A stretch of 64,000 bases of DNA, taken from contig NW_006281104.1 in assembly GCF_000203795.2 (NCBI RefSeq), positions 19,936 to 83,935 of the forward strand, in the 5' to 3' direction. Source of the stretch: Batrachochytrium dendrobatidis JAM81. Lineage: Eukaryota > Chytridiomycota > Chytridiomycetes > Rhizophydiales. Made by a program: the position numbers and the translations under genes. Within the stretch, counting starts at the first letter, position 1; every line of letters starts with the position of its first letter. The notes beneath the pieces were generated by a model, which did not search any database, was not told where the DNA came from, and worked only from the letters and a program-made list of their open reading frames with translations. Below, one piece after another: positions 57,485 through 64,000 of this stretch.

Positions 57485-60400
57485 TCACCACGAATAGTCA
57501 AACCGATCAAGTTGAGCAGTAGCTTCCTTCATATCTTTTTGTACTTTTTTTCTCATGTAAAAAATAGGACAGTCTTGCGATGTGCAAATCACATCTTGAT
57601 GCAAACTGCCTTGACAGCGCTGACACTGGGTCCAAAATCGAGAAAATTTTACTTCCAACTCGTTGACAATATCAACTTGACGCTTATGCAGCATTGGAAG
57701 TTTGGTTTTGCAATTATCACACACGGCAATATCTGTAATGATGTAAAATGAGCAGCGTGTTTTACACAGGATTGATGCTAGATACAGGACTCTTACCGTT
57801 TCGTTTTAATGGAACTTTGCATCCTAAACAGGTTGCTGTTCGTACTGTAAATCGCATGATCCCACCAGACGAAGGTGCTGCTACAGATATGGATCTCGTG
57901 TGATCACCAGCTGGTGAAAACACATGTTAATAAATCAACAACCAAGAATAAAACATGCTCAAACAATGTACCTAAAAGTGATGACGCTTTTTCACCCAAT
58001 ACAGGCTCAAATATACGCAGCAAGGGCTTTGATAGCTGGTTTTCCAAATAATATTTGGTATCGATAGGAAGGTTATGTTCCAGCACGTATATAGGATCCT
58101 CTGCCTTTTCATACGCAGGTGCATCTATCAACATAGTCAATTGTTATAAAAGCTGAATTAAAAAACAACTTATTATACCATGTACCTTTTGAGCCTTTTA
58201 TAATGACATAGGATACACGATCACCAAGTGCAGGGGCAGTTCCAGGATCTCGTTTACGCATACGTTCAGCCAATTCGTTGTGAGCTTGTTTAGCAGCATA
58301 TTCAGCCTTTCCAAGTGCTTTGGAAATCACCAGCTTCGATAAATCAACTCGATTCTGCAGTAGATCAGAAATCACACGTTTGACATACCTATTGTAAGCA
58401 GTTGCACAAAAACAAAATGCATCAAATGGATTAGCTGCAGAGTTGATGGATGAATCATTGCAGCCATAACTTACTCTTCTGCTGCTTTGGGATCACGATC
58501 AATCAAAAGTTTACGAAGAGATGTTTCAATCACTGTTGAAACCAGACTACAGCTATCACGACGAACCGTCTATCAAATTATACAAATAGTATGAAAAGAC
58601 AAATTCAACCACCCTCAAGCTTGCTATGTAAAAAAACATGATTCAAATTTACCTCGATACCCTTGGCATCCAATTTATCATGATGGGATGGATTGGTCCA
58701 ATATAGTCCAGCATATCGCTTTTTGTTAATGAGCAAATATGGATAATACACTTTTTCAAAATCAAGATTGATAGGCTTGTCAAAATGACTCGTGACATAG
58801 GTTGCTGCTTCACGACCTAGTCCGATTACATCAAAAACAGAAAACAATACATGTAAACAAAATAGTACAGTGTAGTTTAACAAAAACTATGCATGAACCC
58901 ACCTAGTGCCATTGATTCTTCAACAGATTCGACACCAAATTTGACCATTACAGAATCAGTATCTCCATACACGATCTGCGCATCGTGTTTGTATCCATTC
59001 GCAACTTGAAATTTTTCTTCCACCAGCTGAGTTAACATATGTATCCAGTCAGTACTGATCATAGGGAACCCCAATACAAAACTAAAATGGCATATCGAAT
59101 CAAAAAATGGCTTGCCTGTTTGGTTTGCTCAATCATGACTCGTCCATACGCAGTGACACTAGAAGAAATGGCCAATAAAGGAAGTTTTCCAATAGTAGCA
59201 CCAGTAAACCCGTACACAGAGTTGGCACTAATCTAAAATTCAATATTCATATCAGTACTTTTGGCCAACTGTAACAAACCTATCAAATGATATAAATTGT
59301 GAAAAACCCTTTGATTACCTTGAGAGCCAGTTGACGGCCGTCTAAAACAGCTCGTTTAAAAGGATCAGTTTCATTTTTCAAGTCACTCTTGGCTCGTTTA
59401 CGTGCAGAAAGCAAATCCTCCAAAATAGTTGGAAGAAGTCCTTTTCTCAGGCTAGCAACAGCAAATAAATCTATACCACCAAACAACATGTAAACCTATT
59501 TAGATACACATATTCCAATTGACAATGATCTATGCTAATTACCATTGTTTGGAGTTCGTTTGTAGTCTCGACCTTCCACCAGATTGAGTTTAGCTGCCAA
59601 GTCTGAATTGGCAATATAAGTAGAATAACACAAATTGTGTGCCATCATAATAGACGGATATAGAGATGTAAAATCAAGTGTGGCAATGGGCACTTGGTAA
59701 AATCCCTTGAGAGGTTCAATGACAATGGCACCTTCATATTGTTCATCCGAACCTAATTTTTTAAATTGAATTTGTCAATATAAACTGTGCATTAGATACA
59801 CAATCCGCTTGGTTTTGTTAAAATGTGCATGAATGGTGTACCTTCAACTTCTAATGCCGGAATCAAAAGATCTTCCATAATGGCTTTTCGGTACAGCTGA
59901 GACACTACTTTAATCTGTTGTCCGCGAGTCAAAAGATAGTTGAATGGAACTCCAGTGACACGGGCCATCTCCATATAATTGATGACCAACATCAGTTTAT
60001 TAAGAAGTCGGAGCGGTAGATACGCGTCTTTCAAGCAGTAAACCGCAAGACGTCGTCGAGTTTCGTCATTTCCATTTTGTAAATCACTAATAATAGAATG
60101 ATGAACATCCTCTTTTTGTTCACCTTTAAACACAAGTTTAGTTGATATTTTCAAATATGATGCCAAGACACAAGTATGTGTTATAAGGAATAACGTCTGG
60201 TTCAGGGTTTAACAGTGCACAAAACATTTAAAATCATACCCAAAAAATGCGCTGACACAGAATTTAAAGAATACGATCTAAGTTTGTAGTCACGCTGCAT
60301 GATTTGTAGCAAATCCAGCTGTAAACGACCTTCCAAATTAATGGATTTGGTATCACGAGTGCCGTATGCTTTGGATGAAAACCGAGTATCTTTTGCTTTG

Positions 60401-62457
60401 GCTTTGGAAGCTAAAACACATCAAAACAGTATGGTTGCGTGTCATGAATATTAAAAACTAATCATGTATATGCTATTATTTTATCGTAATAATACAAGCA
60501 TAATGGCAAGTCTTACCCGTCACACGACCAAGGAAAGCAAAATTATCTAAACCCAGTGTGTCTGCTCGATCAAGAAGGTATGGGAAATCAAATCCATTAA
60601 TATTGTATCCAATAATAATGTCTGGATCAACCTGTATGTCCAACAATATATTTTAACATGTGATTTGAAATCAAAAATGCATGTCATACTACAAAAACAC
60701 ATACTTCTTGAATAAAGTCGCTCCACCCTTGCAACATTTCACTTTCAGATTGAAACGACATGACATGAGTGCCAATAATACTAGAACAGGTGTTGAGAGT
60801 AAATATATTGCGAACGAATGGTTTTGTATCGCCTAATAAAAGCCATGCAAGATTTAGCACAACTAGATTATAGATATGCTATAGTATGAATTAAACCAAA
60901 ATTTACCTTGCAACGCAACCATGTTTGCAATCTGAATAACGGGATCTATCTGCGCTTCTGGAAAAATGCCACGCCGACCAGCACATTCAATATCAAAACT
61001 TAATATTCGCAGCGGTGCAATTTTGGACCAATCTCCTTCTGGCTGATAAGAAACAATATGCTGGGCTCTAATTGTGACCACGCATGGCGATTTGTTAATT
61101 ATAATCATAGCATTGCATCACCCTGGCACATTCGATTGTAACCTACACAATATCTACTTCAATCTGGCAATTAGAGGTTGTGTCATCTCGACGACGAATG
61201 CTGTAGCATTTTTTTGGTAATTCAACCCAGCTAGCACCTTGAATCTAACAATGCAAGGTAGATCAGATTAGAATACATTTAACATAGAGTGGAACAAAAT
61301 GCACGACTCACACTTAAATCAATCATAAATCTCAAAGGATATGGAATATTGCTTTCAAACGTGAGATCTATTCGCACGGTTCCTAGATTTGGAACAGAAA
61401 CACCGTCTTTCAATGCACGTTTTGTAGGAGCAATATAGGATTGCAATCGAACATCAATGCGAAGAAATAAAGCCATGCCCTGTTGATAACCAAAAATGGA
61501 AGATCGCTCAGCCAGAGTGATTCCAAGAACTGCACTTCCACCACTTGATCTTTGACGATGAAGACCACTTAAAACAGCATTCTAATGGTTGATAAAAGCA
61601 CGTGTGATGATTAGTTGAATACCACTATGACGAGTATAAATTGAGAGCATTCAACATACATCTAAAGCGGCGATCAGACCTGGAATATGAGTAGCTTGAA
61701 ATCCGTGTGGTGCAGCAACATAAAAATAAGGCGAAAAGCCATGAATGTGACAAACGACGCTGTGACCCTCCTAATCAACAACAAGAATGAATTCATGCAT
61801 TCGTATCATTAATGATTAAGCGATTGGTTCAGATCAAGAGTATTACCTCTGTTATACCAAACATTCGCAACAAACTTGATTCTTCTGGATGATTTTGTGG
61901 TAGACTTTTTTTGATTGAATCTGGAGTTCTACCAACATATTCGTCGATATCGATCTGTTGAAACGCTAATAATAGCAAGTGATTTGACACAACATAATTT
62001 GGAATATGAGCCAAAGTATTTGTAGATTCATCATGGAAATGCAGAATGAACTTACTAATAGAGTCGGTTGAAGGATGAATAGATGGCAAGTCAGGACGTT
62101 TCCAAGACTTGCGATAATCAGTTACTGTTCAATACACATAACAAGTGTATTAAAGAATGAAATCAAAAGTTAGTATGAAAGATTGTTTATAATTTAATTG
62201 TTTGGTTTCAACTAACCGGTTGCAGGCAAGTTTTGATGCAATAATTCCAACTGTTGTTCGAATGCAGAGCGAGGTTCAAGTAGTCTGGCTCGCTTGCTAG
62301 TTTTCTGTAAAGAATTGGTTAGAGTGTCAATACTGTCCTGACGCTTGCCAGCAATAGAGACTGATGACATGATTGTATCTTCTAATTTGGACAAAACAGT
62401 TGGATTGTTTTGAATGGATTGAGTATTGTCGATTGCAGAAGAAAGCGATGCAACCAT
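57485..62457 (-). CDS. POL3: DNA polymerase delta catalytic subunit
   Basis: B-family replicative polymerase with about 17 short introns. From ATG 62457 ([16 protein letters not shown]-like [12 protein letters not shown]), then 3'-5' exonuclease motifs Exo I ([12 protein letters not shown]), Exo II ([19 protein letters not shown]) and Exo III ([13 protein letters not shown]). Polymerase motif A is [19 protein letters not shown], motif [18 protein letters not shown], motif [14 protein letters not shown]. The C-terminus holds CysA zinc (TCLGCKVPL ... CDNC) and CysB (CQRC ... CTSQDC), the latter binding the Fe-S cluster in known polymerase delta. It ends QLDRFDYSW. It copies the lagging strand with PCNA. 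All catalytic Asp/Glu residues that I can see are intact. Length (about 1,090 aa expected) is normal. Confidence 0.95.
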
Positions 62458-62696
62458 GATTGCTTGATGATGAGACTATCCGGTATGTTAAGGAATAGCA
62501 ATGATGGATTGAATCTAGTCAAGAGTTTGAAAAGGGATGAAAAAGGTTCGGACAGAAAAATAAGATTGAAATTCTTGAATTTATAAAAAGTATTATTCAA
62601 GCGATAAAGTGTTATTTGTTAAAAAAATTCAAACTGCAGCTTAGTCAAGATGGATTGTATTGTCATTTAGATTGTTATGACACGAGTTGAATGAGT

Positions 62697-63857
62697 TCAA
62701 CGATAAGCTTTCTTTTTTGGTCTTTTTTTGGAGTGACGAATTGGTTCTGATGTTTGCATGGAATGAAGGTCAGTATTCCAGATATCAGTTTCTGCAGGAC
62801 TATTAACAATGTTTAGATTTGGAACAGGAGAAACTTGATGGACGACTTGGATTGCACGTCTGCGTTTTGTAATAGTTGATGTTGGAGTCACATCAGGATC
62901 AATATTGGTAAAAGTAGATGTTTGAATGGAAGGGGAATTTGGAGATACAATTGTATTTGAAGGATTGATGATGGGAACATGAGCATCTTTAGCCACAAGA
63001 TCGTTTAATAGACGCAACATGCAATTGCTTTGTTCAGCAATAAGACTAGAACGTTCATTGACTAATCTGATTTCGTTTGAAATATCGAGTTTGAATTGAT
63101 TTAAATGAGATTGTATGACTGGACCGTAATATTGTTGAACTATTAAGATGATCAAGTAAAAACAGTTGATGAGCACGTGGAATGAATTAAAATTAAACAA
63201 CAACAAGTGAATACCAGCATCAGTGATAGCACCACGCAGAGAGTCTGTTTGTAACACAGCAGTGAGAGAAGATTGTTCGAGTCGAACTGTCTCTCTCATA
63301 GCAGAAAGATCGTTGAAAGAGTCGTGCAAGGACTGAATAGTTTGTTCTAAAAGACAGTCCAAGTTACGTTTTAAAGCAGTAGAAACTAGATCTAAAGAAG
63401 GGGTTGAAACAGGGAGAGAGACATGATCGAGTAGAGACGAACTGGGAAGAGTGTCCAGAGAGATCGGACTAGCCAGTAATGGTTGACAAGGAGTGATAAA
63501 GGAAGGAGAAGGACGAGGAATATAACGCAGCATTGGATTACAAGTCTTTTGTATAAAGGTTTCATCATTGATGGTGGGGTTGATAATGGGATTCATAATG
63601 GGGTTGATAATAGAGTTGATGGTGGTGTTCATAATGGGGTTGATGATAGAATCCACGGTGTGATTCATAATGGGATTCATAATGGGATTCATAGTGGGGT
63701 TCATAATGGGATTCATAAGACTAGTAGAATAGACAGTCTTTGGTTCATCAGTTACTAGTACAATAGGTGATGGAGTGGGACTGTCAACTGAAGATTCCAT
63801 TGATTGACTCATAGACACTATCAAATCTAACAAACTGTCATCAACACAATCCATCAT
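62697..63857 (-). CDS. Unrecognised protein with N-P-I-M repeats
   Basis: From ATG 63857 (MMDCVDDSLLDLIVSMSQ) to a basic end (RHSKKRPKKKAYR). Residues about 48-95 are tandem Asn-Pro-Ile/Thr-Met units (NPIMNPTMNPIMNPIMN, then IINPIMNTTINSIINPIMN), encoded by a 12-base repeat. A helical region follows (ALKRNLDCLLEQTIQSLHDS; ETVRLEQSSLTAVLQTD). An in-frame intron is likely: AG donor GTATTC to TAATAG, removing the hydrophobic IHLLLFNFNSF... stretch, which otherwise reads like a membrane segment. More helix follows (IRLVNERSSLIAEQSNCMLR), then ITKRRRAIQ. The basic clusters suggest nuclear localisation. No family is recognised. Its ATG is 19 bp from the ATG of the divergent mutarotase gene. Confidence 0.7.
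   Translation of the reverse strand: MMDCVDDSLLDLIVSMSQSMESSVDSPTPSPIVLVTDEPKTVYSTSLMNPIMNPTMNPIMNPIMNHTVDSIINPIMNTTINSIINPIMNPIINPTINDETFIQKTCNPMLRYIPRPSPSFITPCQPLLASPISLDTLPSSSLLDHVSLPVSTPSLDLVSTALKRNLDCLLEQTIQSLHDSFNDLSAMRETVRLEQSSLTAVLQTDSLRGAITDAGIHLLLFNFNSFHVLINCFYLIILIVQQYYGPVIQSHLNQFKLDISNEIRLVNERSSLIAEQSNCMLRLLNDLVAKDAHVPIINPSNTIVSPNSPSIQTSTFTNIDPDVTPTSTITKRRRAIQVVHQVSPVPNLNIVNSPAETDIWNTDLHSMQTSEPIRHSKKRPKKKAYR
63555..63720 (-). repeat. 12-bp coding minisatellite (N-P-I-M units)
   Basis: On the plus strand the unit GGGATTCATAAT alternates with GGGGTTGATAAT-like variants for about 165 bp. It is in frame with the minus-strand gene, each unit giving four residues (Met/Ile-Asn-Pro-Ile). 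There are about 13 units. Variation between units is mostly at one or two bases. Confidence 0.8.
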
Positions 63858-63876
63858 TTCTTATCTATTATCAATC

Positions 63877-64000
63877 ATGACTGTTGATGTTAATCCCGAC
63901 TTTGTTACTGTTACTCACGCTGGATCCACCATCACTATCTACCTCTGGGGTGCTACAGTTACTTCTTGGAAATACTATGGAGTTGAGAATCTGTTTCTAA
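63877..64000 (+). CDS. Hexose-6-phosphate mutarotase, 5' part
   Basis: ATG at 63877 opens a frame that runs off the window: MTVDVNPDFVTVTHAGSTI, then TIYLWGATVTSWKYYGVENL. The GATVTSWK motif and the Leu-Phe-Leu strand after it match the first beta strands of aldose-1-epimerase family members, most of all glucose-6-phosphate 1-epimerase (the YMR099C type). That enzyme interconverts alpha and beta hexose-6-phosphate. Only the first 41 residues are visible, so catalytic His/Glu residues cannot be checked. It shares a 19-bp gap with the divergent gene at 63857. Confidence 0.75.
   Translation, partial: MTVDVNPDFVTVTHAGSTITIYLWGATVTSWKYYGVENLFL

Noticed and set aside
63128..63215. Hydrophobic stretch as a transmembrane segment in the N-P-I-M protein
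   Set aside because: It is flanked by a GTATTC donor and a TAATAG acceptor and is most simply an in-frame intron; a retained-intron form is not excluded.
1..64000. CRISPR arrays, bacterial operons, rRNA genes or integrated virus
   Set aside because: No direct repeat-spacer pattern, ribosomal RNA core sequence, capsid, integrase or reverse transcriptase motif was seen; introns are present in most genes.

Overview
The window reads as nuclear DNA of a flagellated (zoosporic) fungus, most likely a chytrid of the Batrachochytrium type. It is AT-rich, with many short GT-AG introns carrying a clear CTAAC branch site. It combines fungal metabolic genes (a fused URA2-type pyrimidine enzyme with a degenerate dihydroorotase segment, and a fused FOL1-type folate enzyme) with cilium genes that non-flagellated fungi have lost (IFT172, SPEF2, an UNC119-like chaperone, a TSNAXIP1-like protein). 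The signal peptide of the gene at 2684 (MKLAVAVLSSILLALS) looks like the secreted families expanded in Batrachochytrium. The species assignment is inference.

Region 1 (about 1-10,300) is accessory. It holds four small signal-peptide proteins: one cut by the left edge, then 2684-3568, 8247-8941 and 9241-10263. Three have a TATA box 40-65 nt before the ATG. It also holds a 5'-truncated Dicer-like RNase III plus dsRBD fragment (6256-7395), a small basic protein (7531-8085), and long gene-free stretches of unusual TG/CA-rich, homopolymer-poor DNA (421-2683 and especially 3569-6255).

Region 2 (about 10,300-64,000) is gene-dense and conserved. In order: SPEF2 (-) head-to-head with IFT172 (+), histidyl-tRNA synthetase (+), an unrecognised protein (+), RICTOR (+), FOL1 (-), a GM130-like golgin (-), URA2/CAD (-), a CDK5/Pho85-like kinase (+) whose stop region overlaps that of the farnesyltransferase alpha subunit (-), an UNC119-like gene (+), a TSNAXIP1-like gene (-), DNA polymerase delta catalytic subunit (-), an unrecognised protein with N-P-I-M repeats (-), and the start of a hexose-6-phosphate mutarotase (+) at the right edge.

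Three copies of a short TIR element (MITE-like, probably Tc1/mariner-derived with TA targets) lie next to or inside genes: 7 bp past the SPEF2 stop, in a SPEF2 intron, and between IFT172 and the histidyl-tRNA synthetase. Gene-structure oddities recur: very short first coding exons (1+14, 11, 19, 21 and 28 nt), a start codon split by an intron, probable GC-AG introns, and overlapping or nearly abutting gene ends. Many listed ORFs begin at TTG; the starts given here were moved to the ATG supported by signal peptide or homology. Multi-exon genes are given as whole spans, with exon edges named where I worked them out.
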